Part shown: positions 43,969 to 53,008 of the stretch, piece by piece
Numbering within the stretch: the first letter of the stretch is position 1
Layout: each line of letters starts with the position of its first letter
Source of the DNA: Leptospira sp.
GTDB lineage: Bacteria > Spirochaetota > Leptospiria > Leptospirales > Leptospiraceae
Assembly: GCA_009991425.1 (NCBI GenBank)
Contig: JAACWH010000020.1
Location: 62,001 to 126,000, forward strand
Length of the DNA stretch: 64,000 bases
Reading direction: 5' to 3'
Notes under the pieces: generated by a model
Seen by the model: only the letters and a program-made list of their open reading frames with translations
What the model was told of the DNA's origin: nothing
Database searches by the model: none
Position numbers and translations under genes: made by a program

Positions 43969-45417
43969 ATGAGTGATTCCACTAAGAAAACAATTGATAA
44001 AAATGCGAACGGTGATTATATATTCACTGCTTATGGGGAGTTCCTTTCTTATTTTCACGCTCATTTAGAGGTCTTTAAGAAATTCAATAAATCAAAAAAT
44101 ATTCCGAATGATACATCCAAAACCCAAATCAAAAAACTAAAAACTTATATGGCTGCAAATGTCAAAAATCTGGATCAATACTTCCAGAATATCCCTAATT
44201 TTGCAGATATACTAGAGACATCTAAAGATGAACTCTCCGCCTACTTAAATGATCAATTCCTAAAGACATTACCTGTCGTCCAAGAAAAATTTAAAGCAAC
44301 AGAAATAGATAAACTTCAGTCGGGTAATCATAAAATTTTTGAGCGAATTACAGAAGAAATTCTGGAAACTACCGATTATAAATTTCCAGAAGGCTTTAAA
44401 TTTGCTGAAGTATCTGGTGTTTTAGTAATTGAAAATGTTGAAACGGGGGACGTTATTCAACCAGAAGGATTGATAGGCTCCCCATCTGGCACACCAGCTG
44501 CAGTTGGATTAGATCCTGGTGCAGAAAAGAAACAAGCTCCTGTTAAAGTATTTATTGATAAGCCAATTTTAGAAGAGATCATTGAAACCCTAGGTTCTGA
44601 GTTAGAAGGATCCGAGCTTAAAATTGTATCTCATTCAGAACCTGAAATCCTGGCTCCTATTAAGGATATGCCAGCCACTAAATCAGAGGATGTTTTAGAA
44701 GACATCGATGATATCGACTTTGAAGAGCCAGATGATGAATCAGAAATGGAAGAAGAAGATAACGATGATTCATACGATGATAATTCCAATTCTGATGAAA
44801 CACATGAACATCCTGAAGGCGTTCTCGACGATCTTCATGATTTACTAGGATTGAGTCCTGATGAAGATATGCCAATCGCTGCTGCGAATATTGATTCATC
44901 TTGTAAGCGATTTAATATAGAAAATTATTTTGAATTACTTAGAAAAGTAAATTCCTTCCAAGTTAGGAAAGATGCGGAAGGTTATAAATCTTGGTTGAAT
45001 GAAGAATCTGAAATTACCAAACTTGCTGTTAGCCTGCGAACACATATCGCTAAAGAAATGAAATCAGAAATCATAGATTGGGATAATGTTTATGAGCAAA
45101 TCTCTTCGAAAACAGATTTTAATAAAGAGTCCATTGAACTGCTTAAAGAAAAAATTGCAAATTTCCAATGGATTCGAGTAGCCTTAGATAGATGCACAGC
45201 TGAGTTTAAAAAATTTGATGCCGACTTACTGGGATTAGTAAAAAAAGCATGGCCGCATATTCAAAAGTCCTTTATGCTTTCCCCAGATTACGATGCAGTT
45301 CTTGGCCAATTGAAAAATATTCTCTCAAAAGTTGCTAATGAGGCGCATAGAAAAGAATTGGTTCGGATTCTAACTCTTACACTGAACTTTTGTAAAACAA
45401 AATATCCGCCTGAATAA
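43969..45417 (+). CDS. Acidic cytoplasmic protein of unknown function
   Basis: 482 residues, no signal or membrane segment. Two helical ends are joined by a strongly acidic, disordered linker (about residues 235-290, with runs of Asp and Glu such as DESEMEEEDNDDSYDD). The N-terminal half starts with Lys-rich helices (IPNDTSKTQIKKLKTYMAAN) and the C-terminal half has several amphipathic helices. No family recognised. It begins a run of same-strand genes that ends at 55291. Its start is six bases or so from a strong promoter, so it may be a leaderless mRNA. Confidence 0.75.
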   Translation: MSDSTKKTIDKNANGDYIFTAYGEFLSYFHAHLEVFKKFNKSKNIPNDTSKTQIKKLKTYMAANVKNLDQYFQNIPNFADILETSKDELSAYLNDQFLKTLPVVQEKFKATEIDKLQSGNHKIFERITEEILETTDYKFPEGFKFAEVSGVLVIENVETGDVIQPEGLIGSPSGTPAAVGLDPGAEKKQAPVKVFIDKPILEEIIETLGSELEGSELKIVSHSEPEILAPIKDMPATKSEDVLEDIDDIDFEEPDDESEMEEEDNDDSYDDNSNSDETHEHPEGVLDDLHDLLGLSPDEDMPIAAANIDSSCKRFNIENYFELLRKVNSFQVRKDAEGYKSWLNEESEITKLAVSLRTHIAKEMKSEIIDWDNVYEQISSKTDFNKESIELLKEKIANFQWIRVALDRCTAEFKKFDADLLGLVKKAWPHIQKSFMLSPDYDAVLGQLKNILSKVANEAHRKELVRILTLTLNFCKTKYPPE

Positions 45418-45423
45418 TCCATT

Positions 45424-46524
45424 ATGAATATTTTACCAAGGATAATAAGATTAGTATCGTTGGTTGCCTTCTCTGCACTTTATTCTCAAGAAACAAATAT
45501 TTTACTAAGAAGACCTTGGATTCCTACTGTAGCAGCAGAAGAAGACCAGTCTTATAATAAGATTCAATCTAAAATAAAAAATGCTCAAAGTTTTGTCATT
45601 AAACAAGATCGTTGGGGAAGAAATTTCAAATTGAAAGCTAATGGTCATATTGAATATCTGTTAGATGATTTATACTTTAAAAAAATACCAGATAAAGAAA
45701 ATACATTATTAGCCTTTCATGAAGCAATGACCTTGCGTAAGAATGGATTTTGGCTAGATTCTTTGCATTTATTAGAAGGTATTTTATTTTGTGAAAGATT
45801 AAATAAAAAGAATAGTTCTCACGTTTCTACTATAGAGAGATTGGCTACTAGGGAAAAGAATGAAATAATAAATACTAATTCAGATAAAAGAGATAGAATT
45901 ATTACATTGAGCGACCCCTATGGTTGTTATCTACAAGATAAACTAAAAATAGAATCTTCTTCTTATTCATATAATTTTGATTTATCTTCCCAGTGGTCTT
46001 GGATTTTTTTTAGTAAGGAAGATGAAATTTCTGAAAAGAAAGAAAGTATTTCTTACCAATTCAATTATTTAGTTAAAAATATAAAAGATGATCCATCAAA
46101 GAAACTTAGTGAAGAAGAGAAGTTTTTACAAACTTATAAATTAGCGAATAATAACGAACTTTATTTAAAGAAAGACAAAGTTCTACTTTTTATAGGTCTT
46201 ACTAAAGAAAAAAAGCCTCTCTTTAATCAGGAGAATTATTTTTTATTTTGGGATACTAAGCGAGGACTAACTGAGGCTACTAAAAGAAGCCTAAATTTTA
46301 AAAGAAAGAAATTAGCCTTAGGCTACCAATCTAAATTTTCAAAGGTAAACCGCTTGGGAGTATCAACAGAATTTAATATTAAGGAATACTATTATTGGAA
46401 GAGAGGAAAGGGGATTTTTTTAGCCTTATCTTATCCTTCATTTTTACAAGAGGAAATTGAAAGAGATTGGGAAGGTATCATTCAAAGTTTTAAAGTGAAG
46501 GACGCAGATGTTAGGCTTTATTGA
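45424..46524 (+). CDS. Exported protein of unknown function
   Basis: 366 residues with an N-terminal signal segment (MNILPRIIRLVSLVAFSALYSQ); the mature part is charged and Lys/Glu-rich, with an odd number of Cys at positions suggesting one disulfide (FCERL and YGCYL). No lipobox is seen, so it may be periplasmic. No known domain was recognised. Its ATG is six bases after the upstream stop, and its last 17 bases overlap the next gene, so it is in an operon with 43969 and 46508. Confidence 0.72.
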   Translation: MNILPRIIRLVSLVAFSALYSQETNILLRRPWIPTVAAEEDQSYNKIQSKIKNAQSFVIKQDRWGRNFKLKANGHIEYLLDDLYFKKIPDKENTLLAFHEAMTLRKNGFWLDSLHLLEGILFCERLNKKNSSHVSTIERLATREKNEIINTNSDKRDRIITLSDPYGCYLQDKLKIESSSYSYNFDLSSQWSWIFFSKEDEISEKKESISYQFNYLVKNIKDDPSKKLSEEEKFLQTYKLANNNELYLKKDKVLLFIGLTKEKKPLFNQENYFLFWDTKRGLTEATKRSLNFKRKKLALGYQSKFSKVNRLGVSTEFNIKEYYYWKRGKGIFLALSYPSFLQEEIERDWEGIIQSFKVKDADVRLY

Positions 46525-47350
46525 ATCACCCAAACGAAGAAAAGATTCAGGGAATCCTCAGCCACCTCGACCACAAATAGGGGTCTTGGTATTCATGGGA
46601 TTACTTCTTATTAACACGGTGACATTTTCATTCATTCCTATGAGTCAATCTCTCTCTATGAATGTAACTATTTTATTTTTAGTTTTGGTTTTTATTCCCT
46701 TACTGTTTCTTGCTATTTATCTTGCAAATAAATTTGGTTATGGTATCATACTTGCTGGCTTTCTGTCTTTACCTGGAGCTGCAATTGCTGTTCTTGTTCT
46801 AGGTGACTTTTTTGGTGTTATTATGGGTAGGATTATAATTGAAAATATAGATGTTCGTAAATCAACATTTTATTCACATGCAAAAATTTTCCAATTTAAT
46901 GATCCTGTTTTATTAAAAGATAAAGGAATTGATGTTACGGATTCTCATTCCGTATTACAAAGACCTGGTGGTGGATCTCAATTAACTACTATGCATTATA
47001 AAATTGTTCCTGTAGTCGATAGAAATTTCTTAAAGACAGATAAGATTGGAACCTGGGCAATTTGCACGCTACTTCCACCAGCGACTAATTGTGAATGGGA
47101 TAAAAATGCGAAAGGTGGCTTTCAAGTTGGTGAGGCATTTCGATCTAGCCTTCTCTTAAAGGTAAATTCGCAAGCAGATGAATTAGATTTGAAGACATGG
47201 CAAAGCCCTATTTTTATTTTCTGGGTTTCTAATCCTAAAGAACGAATACTCATTGCGGGCTATTATGGATTGGGCTTTCTTTTCTTTCTCAATTTATTCT
47301 GGATTGCTTCAGTCTTACTTTACTACCGAATTAAACCGAGGAAAGCTTGA
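46508..47350 (+). CDS. Multi-spanning membrane protein of unknown function
   Basis: 280 residues. Three hydrophobic segments lie between about 25 and 110 (GVLVFMGLLLINTVTF, ILFLVLVFIPLLFLAIYLA, GIILAGFLSLPGAAIAVLVL), then an exposed domain of about 130 residues with two Cys (WAICTLLPPATNC), and a last helix at about 250-272 (GYYGLGFLFFLNLFWIA). The start ATG lies inside the end of the previous gene. No family recognised. The exposed domain may work with the alpha-2-macroglobulin encoded next, 81 bases downstream, but this is only positional. Confidence 0.7.
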   Translation: MLGFIESPKRRKDSGNPQPPRPQIGVLVFMGLLLINTVTFSFIPMSQSLSMNVTILFLVLVFIPLLFLAIYLANKFGYGIILAGFLSLPGAAIAVLVLGDFFGVIMGRIIIENIDVRKSTFYSHAKIFQFNDPVLLKDKGIDVTDSHSVLQRPGGGSQLTTMHYKIVPVVDRNFLKTDKIGTWAICTLLPPATNCEWDKNAKGGFQVGEAFRSSLLLKVNSQADELDLKTWQSPIFIFWVSNPKERILIAGYYGLGFLFFLNLFWIASVLLYYRIKPRKA

Positions 47351-47431
47351 ATTAATACTTTTTTTTAATTTTTACTTTCCATTTTTATAAAGAACAGGAA
47401 ATTAAATAGAATCCACTTTTCGGAGCATATT

Positions 47432-50400
47432 TTGAACAACTCTTTATTTAAAATTATTATTCCTTATTTCTTTGCGCTTTCATTATTCGCTCAGTCGAAT
47501 TTCACTATTGAATCTTTTTCTCCATCAGGTTTCATTAAAAATCCTAAACAGGTTTCTGTTCGATTTAGTGAACCTATGGTTCTTTTTGGAGATCCCAGGG
47601 AATCAAGTCCTGTCTTTGAATCAAAATGTTTAGAACTCGGGACAGCACGTTGGTTGGATGATAGAAATTGGGTCTTAGACTTTAAAGAAAAATTAGAAGG
47701 AGGGACGGAATGTACATTTACTCTTCGTTCTGATATACTTTCTCTTCAGAAAAAATCATTTAAAGGTGATCCTAATTTTAATTTCTCTACTGGAGGAATA
47801 AATATTCTTAGAAGCCAACCTTGGAAGGGTTCTTTTGTGGAAGAAGACCAAGCTTATATTTTGTTGCTAGATGGAATCGTAGATGAGGCTTCCCTAGAAG
47901 AAGAATTGTATTTTCTTTCTACTACACTTTCGGGTAAGACAGGAGTTAAAATTTTAAAAGGCTCCCTTCGTGAAAATATTTTAAAACAAAGTTATTATAG
48001 TGCTAATGAACAAAAATATGTATATGTAATTCAACCAAAAATGAATTTTGCTCCTGAGTCAAAGATTAAACTTTTTTGGTCAAAAAATATTAAATCTAAA
48101 ACAGGTATTAAAAACAACCAAGATCAAATATTAGAATATAAAGTTCGTCCGCAGTTTAAAGTAAGCTTTTATTGTGAAAGGGAGAATGCTGACAAAAATT
48201 GTATTCCACTATCTAATATGGAGCTTAGGTTTTCTTCTGCTATCCCTTCCAAATATGTAGAAGATATTTTTATCAAAGATAAAAATGGAAAAAAATTGGC
48301 TGCAGAATTTAACTCAGACTATGATAAAAATTCAAATACAACATATACGGTTAAATTCTCAGGCCCATTCCCTGAAAAATCAGAATTTACAATTCATCTT
48401 CCTTCGGATCTTGAGGATGAATCTAATAGAAAACTAGCAAATATTAGTAAATTTCCCCTTAAGGTAAAAACCGAAAGCTATCCTGCTCTTGCAAAGTTTT
48501 CTGCAAGATTTGGAATACTCGAATCCAAAGCTTCTCCTATACTTCCTGTTACAGTTCGTAACTTAGAATCAAAAACTACAGGTAAGGTTATTTCCTTTCA
48601 CAACCAAGACTTCAATATTAACAATATCAAGAAATGGCTAAGATTGAGTATGCGAAGTAAAAGAGACATCTCTATCTTTGAATCGGAAAAAACAAATGTA
48701 AGAAATCTTGAATTACCTAAAACTCAAAGCGATGGTTCAATGGAAGTTGTTGGAATTCCACTGCTCAAACCTGGATTTTATGCTGTCGAACTTAATAGCA
48801 AAATTTTGGGGAATTCTCTTTTAGGACGTGATGCTACCTTTTACGTTCCCACTACTGCCTTGATCACTAATTTAGCTGTTCACTTAAAATGGGGAAGAGA
48901 ATCATCTTTGGTATGGGTTACTGAACTTTCCACAGGCAAACCGGTTTCAGGAGTAGATATTACTATCGAAGACTGTAAAGGAAAGAGTTATGCAAAAGGA
49001 AAAACAAATCTAGAAGGAACACTAGCACTTGCTAATCTTCCTCCTAAGAAATTAATTCCTTATTGCTCTTATACTTCCTATGATAGTGGATTGTTTGTAT
49101 TAGCTAAAAAAGATAATGATGCAAGCTTCTTACACTCTTCCTGGAACAAAGGGATTGAATCTTGGAGATTCAATCTTCCTTATGCTTCCTTTCCTGATGA
49201 ACGAATAGCACATACCGTTTTAGATCGCTCTCTTTTTCGTGCTGGTGAAACCGTTTCTATGAAACATATCATTCGCAAGCATTCCATGAATGGTTTTGTT
49301 GCATCAGATATTAAATCTGCTCCGAGCTATCTTGCAATTGTTCATGATGGTTCTGATGATTTAATAAATGTAAATTTAAAATGGAATTACCCAGGTTATT
49401 CCTTAAGTGAGTGGAAGATTCCCAAAACTGCAAAATTAGGAACCTACACCTTATATTTAACCAATGAACCAAAGCAAAGATGGGGTCAGTTACTTGGAAA
49501 TTTTCGAGTGGAAGAGTTTCGTTTACCTGTATTAAAAGCTTCCATTTCTTCTAACAAATCTATCTGGGTGAATGAATCTTCGATACCTGTTACTCTACAA
49601 GCAAGTTATTTGGCAGGTGGAGCTGCAGCTAAATTGCCGGTTGATTTTAAATATAGAATTCTACCCAAAAGCTTCATTCCTAAAGGTTGGGATAATTATT
49701 CATTTTCAGCCTCTCCCATTAAAACGGGTAAGCAGGAAGGCTATGATGATCCATCTAATGTAAATTATGCGAATGTGGATCTTGAATTAGATACGAATGG
49801 TTACAAGGATTATAAGATTGATTGGAAGGATAGAAATTTTTCCAGCATACTTCAGATGGAAATGAGTTTCATGGATCCCAATGGAGAAATTCAATCTATA
49901 TCATCAAGGTTAAATCTTTTACCTGCAAATACTATGGTTGGTATAGGAACTGATTCTTGGTCAATGAACCAATCTGATATCCATCTAAAGACAGTCGTCG
50001 TTGATGCCAATGGCAAGGCTGTCTCCAAAGCAGAAGTTGAAGTTGAAGCATATAAATACGAAACTTTTTCTCATCGAAAGAGATTGGTCGGCGGATTCTA
50101 TGCATATGAAAATTATACTGAAATAAAAAAAGTCGGTTCTGTTTGCAAAGGTTCAACGAACGAGAAAGGATATTTTCTGTGCAATTCAAAGAACTTTCCT
50201 ACTTCTGGTGAGTTAGTATTTCAGGCAAAATCTGTTGATTCTTCTGGAAGGACTTCCTATGCAAATGTAAATTTATGGGTAGCAGGGAAGAATGATTGGT
50301 GGTATTCCGCAGATAGTCACGACAGGATGGATGTGATTTCTGATAAGGATAATTACAAAGTAGGAGAAAATGTTAAGCTTCAAGTAAAAGCACCTTTTCG

Positions 50401-52963
50401 TAATTATACGGCTCTTGTGACTGTAGAAAGAGAAGGTATCATAAAATCCTATATTAGAGATGTTGATTCTAAAAATCCATTTGTTTCCATCCCAGTCGAA
50501 AAAGAATTCATTCCAAATGCATTTGTTTCAGTGCTCGCAGTTAGAGGAAGAGTTGATACACCAAAAGAAACAGCTATGGTTGATTTAGCCAGACCATCTT
50601 TTCGATTAGGAATAACAGAAATCAAAGTAGGCTGGGAGCCACACCGACTTTCTGTCCAAGTTTCCACAGATAAGAAAGAATATAAAACTAGGTCTAAAGC
50701 AAAAGTAAAAATAAAAGTTTCAGATTCAAAAGGTAAATCTATTTCTAGAGGCGGGGAAGTTGCTCTTGCTGTGGTTGATGAAGCCTTACTGGAATTAGCT
50801 GGTAATCCATCTTGGGATTTACTAGCAGCTGTGATGGGAAGACGTGGATATGAAGTGGAAAGTTTTTCAGCAAGTATGCAGGTAGTTGGGAAAAGACATT
50901 TTGGTAGAAAGGCAGTTCCTGCTGGGGGAGGAGGCGGAAATCTTCCAACAAGAGAGCTTTTTGATACTCTTTTGAAATGGCAGGGGCGAGTTGTTTTGGA
51001 TAAGAATGGTGAAGCCGAAGTGGAAATACCCTTGAACGATTCGCTTACTTCCTATCGTGTTATAGCCGTTGCTAATTCTGGGATCGATCTTTTTGGCACC
51101 GGATTTGCCAATTTTACAGCAACCCAGGAAGTTTTATTATTTAGCAGTCTCCCTCCTGTAGTTCGCACGGGAGATCAGTTTTTTCAAGAATACTCTATAA
51201 AAAATAATACTAAGGCGATTAAAAAACTACAATTTACTTTAGAAGTCGATGGAAATAAAAATCCAATGCAAACTATTTCTTTCCAACCAGGGGAATCAAA
51301 AACTGTGGGTTGGGAGCAAGTTGTTCCAAAAAAGATAACAAAGCGTACATCTAAATTATCAATCTTGGAAAATGGTTCTGTAATTGATTCAATCCAAACC
51401 GTACAAAAAGTTACAAAATCGATTCCTATTCGAGTTCTGCAAGGAACATTAACTCAGGTTGATAAAGATTATAATTTATTGATAGCCTCTCCTAAGGATG
51501 CAATCCAAGGAAATTCAAGTGTAGAAGTTGTACTTAGTTCTAGTATAATTGGTTCAGCGGATGGTATCAAAAAATACATGATGCAATATCCTTATTCTTG
51601 CATGGAACAAAAAGTATCAAAAGCTATCGTTTCGGAAAGTAAGACTGAAAGGAAGAATGTTGATTCTATTATTGGGAACTACTTAGATGCTGATGGTTTG
51701 GTGAAATACTTCCCAAGTTCTATTTTTGGAGATGAAATACTCACTGCATATATACTATCTATATCTCATGAAGCAGGTTGGCAATTGCCATCCACAGCAA
51801 CAGATAAAATGCTTACAGGTCTAAATAGGTATTTAGATGGAACCTTAGTACGTTACCATTCCTATCATTTTGCTGATTCTATTCATAGAAAGCTCCAAGT
51901 TATGGAAGCACTCTCAAGATACTCAGCTCTGAATGAAGATCGCTTATCTTCTATTCTTGTTGATGTAAAGCTATGGCCGACGTCTTCCGTTCTTGATTTT
52001 GTATCTATCTTAAAGCGACTTCCTAATAATTCAGAAAGAAGCAATCAATTGAAAGAAGCAGAAAAGAATCTAAGAGCAAGACTAGACATACAAGGAAGAG
52101 AAATGAATATCGCATCTAGCAGTGGATCGCTCTGGTGGATGATGGGATCTGCCGACCAAGACTCTGCAAGATTTGTAAGCTATGCCTTAGATACAAAAAG
52201 TTACAATCCAGATATTGGTCGTATGGCAAGGTCCTTTGTTGCGAGAATGAAAGATGGAAGATACTCCACTACTCTTGCAAATAGTTATGCCTATCTAGCC
52301 TTGAAGAAATTTGCAAGCACTCAAGAGAAAGATAAAGTAAGTGGTACAACCAAATCACAATTAGCTGAAATGCTTAGAAGCACTCAATGGAAGGGCGAAG
52401 CTAAAGAGGAACATAATTTAGAATTTACTCTTCCTGATAATAAAGAACAAAATCTAAAAATCCAACACGAGAGTTCTGGTAAACCTTGGGCATCCATTCA
52501 GGTTTCGGCTGCTGTTCCCTTGACTAAAGATTGGGATAATGGAATCCGAATTCGAAAGTCCATTAAAAATATTGAAAAGAAAAGTTTACTCGGTGGATAT
52601 TCAGTAGGCGATATCGTTCGAGTAAAACTGGATTGGGAACTTTCCGCTCCAAGAACCTGGGTTGTAGTAGATGATGCAATTCCTGCTGGTTCTACGATTC
52701 TTGGCTCAGGACTTGGAAGAGATTCGTCATCTGCTACAGAAGGTCAAATCCAGAGTGACTATTGGCCAGCTTATCAAGAAAGAAGTTTCTCAGGATTTAA
52801 ATCTTACTATGAATACCTTCCTGCTGGAAAATACTCTTTAGAATATACATTTCGACTGAACACCCAAGGTAAATTTATTCTTCCTCCCACAAGGGCAGAG
52901 GCTATGTATTCTCCAGATATTTTTGGTGAAACGCCCAATGAAACATGGGAAGTCTTGCCTTGA
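47432..52963 (+). CDS. Bacterial alpha-2-macroglobulin with thioester motif
   Basis: 1843 residues, typical for the family. The start is TTG with a GGAG six bases upstream. Signal peptide MNNSLFKIIIPYFFALSLFA has no lipobox, unlike E. coli YfhM, so the protein should be soluble in the periplasm. MG-type domains fill the first 1200 residues (HTVLDRSLFRAGETVSMKHI; VEEFRLPVLKASISSNKS). The bait-region side reads RELFDTLLKWQGRVVLDKNG and LTSYRVIAVA. The thioester motif C-M-E-Q (1390-1393) lies in YPYSCMEQKVSKAI, the place of CxEQ in relatives. These proteins trap proteases that attack the cell. No pbpC gene follows, which is common in proteobacteria. It is followed by a sulfatase-fold gene. Confidence 0.9.
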   Translation: MNNSLFKIIIPYFFALSLFAQSNFTIESFSPSGFIKNPKQVSVRFSEPMVLFGDPRESSPVFESKCLELGTARWLDDRNWVLDFKEKLEGGTECTFTLRSDILSLQKKSFKGDPNFNFSTGGINILRSQPWKGSFVEEDQAYILLLDGIVDEASLEEELYFLSTTLSGKTGVKILKGSLRENILKQSYYSANEQKYVYVIQPKMNFAPESKIKLFWSKNIKSKTGIKNNQDQILEYKVRPQFKVSFYCERENADKNCIPLSNMELRFSSAIPSKYVEDIFIKDKNGKKLAAEFNSDYDKNSNTTYTVKFSGPFPEKSEFTIHLPSDLEDESNRKLANISKFPLKVKTESYPALAKFSARFGILESKASPILPVTVRNLESKTTGKVISFHNQDFNINNIKKWLRLSMRSKRDISIFESEKTNVRNLELPKTQSDGSMEVVGIPLLKPGFYAVELNSKILGNSLLGRDATFYVPTTALITNLAVHLKWGRESSLVWVTELSTGKPVSGVDITIEDCKGKSYAKGKTNLEGTLALANLPPKKLIPYCSYTSYDSGLFVLAKKDNDASFLHSSWNKGIESWRFNLPYASFPDERIAHTVLDRSLFRAGETVSMKHIIRKHSMNGFVASDIKSAPSYLAIVHDGSDDLINVNLKWNYPGYSLSEWKIPKTAKLGTYTLYLTNEPKQRWGQLLGNFRVEEFRLPVLKASISSNKSIWVNESSIPVTLQASYLAGGAAAKLPVDFKYRILPKSFIPKGWDNYSFSASPIKTGKQEGYDDPSNVNYANVDLELDTNGYKDYKIDWKDRNFSSILQMEMSFMDPNGEIQSISSRLNLLPANTMVGIGTDSWSMNQSDIHLKTVVVDANGKAVSKAEVEVEAYKYETFSHRKRLVGGFYAYENYTEIKKVGSVCKGSTNEKGYFLCNSKNFPTSGELVFQAKSVDSSGRTSYANVNLWVAGKNDWWYSADSHDRMDVISDKDNYKVGENVKLQVKAPFRNYTALVTVEREGIIKSYIRDVDSKNPFVSIPVEKEFIPNAFVSVLAVRGRVDTPKETAMVDLARPSFRLGITEIKVGWEPHRLSVQVSTDKKEYKTRSKAKVKIKVSDSKGKSISRGGEVALAVVDEALLELAGNPSWDLLAAVMGRRGYEVESFSASMQVVGKRHFGRKAVPAGGGGGNLPTRELFDTLLKWQGRVVLDKNGEAEVEIPLNDSLTSYRVIAVANSGIDLFGTGFANFTATQEVLLFSSLPPVVRTGDQFFQEYSIKNNTKAIKKLQFTLEVDGNKNPMQTISFQPGESKTVGWEQVVPKKITKRTSKLSILENGSVIDSIQTVQKVTKSIPIRVLQGTLTQVDKDYNLLIASPKDAIQGNSSVEVVLSSSIIGSADGIKKYMMQYPYSCMEQKVSKAIVSESKTERKNVDSIIGNYLDADGLVKYFPSSIFGDEILTAYILSISHEAGWQLPSTATDKMLTGLNRYLDGTLVRYHSYHFADSIHRKLQVMEALSRYSALNEDRLSSILVDVKLWPTSSVLDFVSILKRLPNNSERSNQLKEAEKNLRARLDIQGREMNIASSSGSLWWMMGSADQDSARFVSYALDTKSYNPDIGRMARSFVARMKDGRYSTTLANSYAYLALKKFASTQEKDKVSGTTKSQLAEMLRSTQWKGEAKEEHNLEFTLPDNKEQNLKIQHESSGKPWASIQVSAAVPLTKDWDNGIRIRKSIKNIEKKSLLGGYSVGDIVRVKLDWELSAPRTWVVVDDAIPAGSTILGSGLGRDSSSATEGQIQSDYWPAYQERSFSGFKSYYEYLPAGKYSLEYTFRLNTQGKFILPPTRAEAMYSPDIFGETPNETWEVLP

Positions 52964-52971
52964 TGAAATAT

Positions 52972-52992
52972 TGACCAATCCCATCTTGGTCA
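52972..52992 (+). promoter_or_regulatory. Small hairpin between the macroglobulin and sulfatase-fold genes
   Basis: TGACCAA (52972-52978) and TTGGTCA (52986-52992) are exact complements with a seven-base loop, just before the AGGAAGA ribosome-binding site. No T-run follows. It could lower expression of the downstream gene. Confidence 0.4.
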
Positions 52993-53008
52993 TAGGAAGA
53001 CAAATTGA

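Noticed and set aside
49932..50951. Minus-strand ORFs inside the macroglobulin gene
   Set aside because: They lie entirely in the coding strand of a well-conserved gene and have no family-like features.
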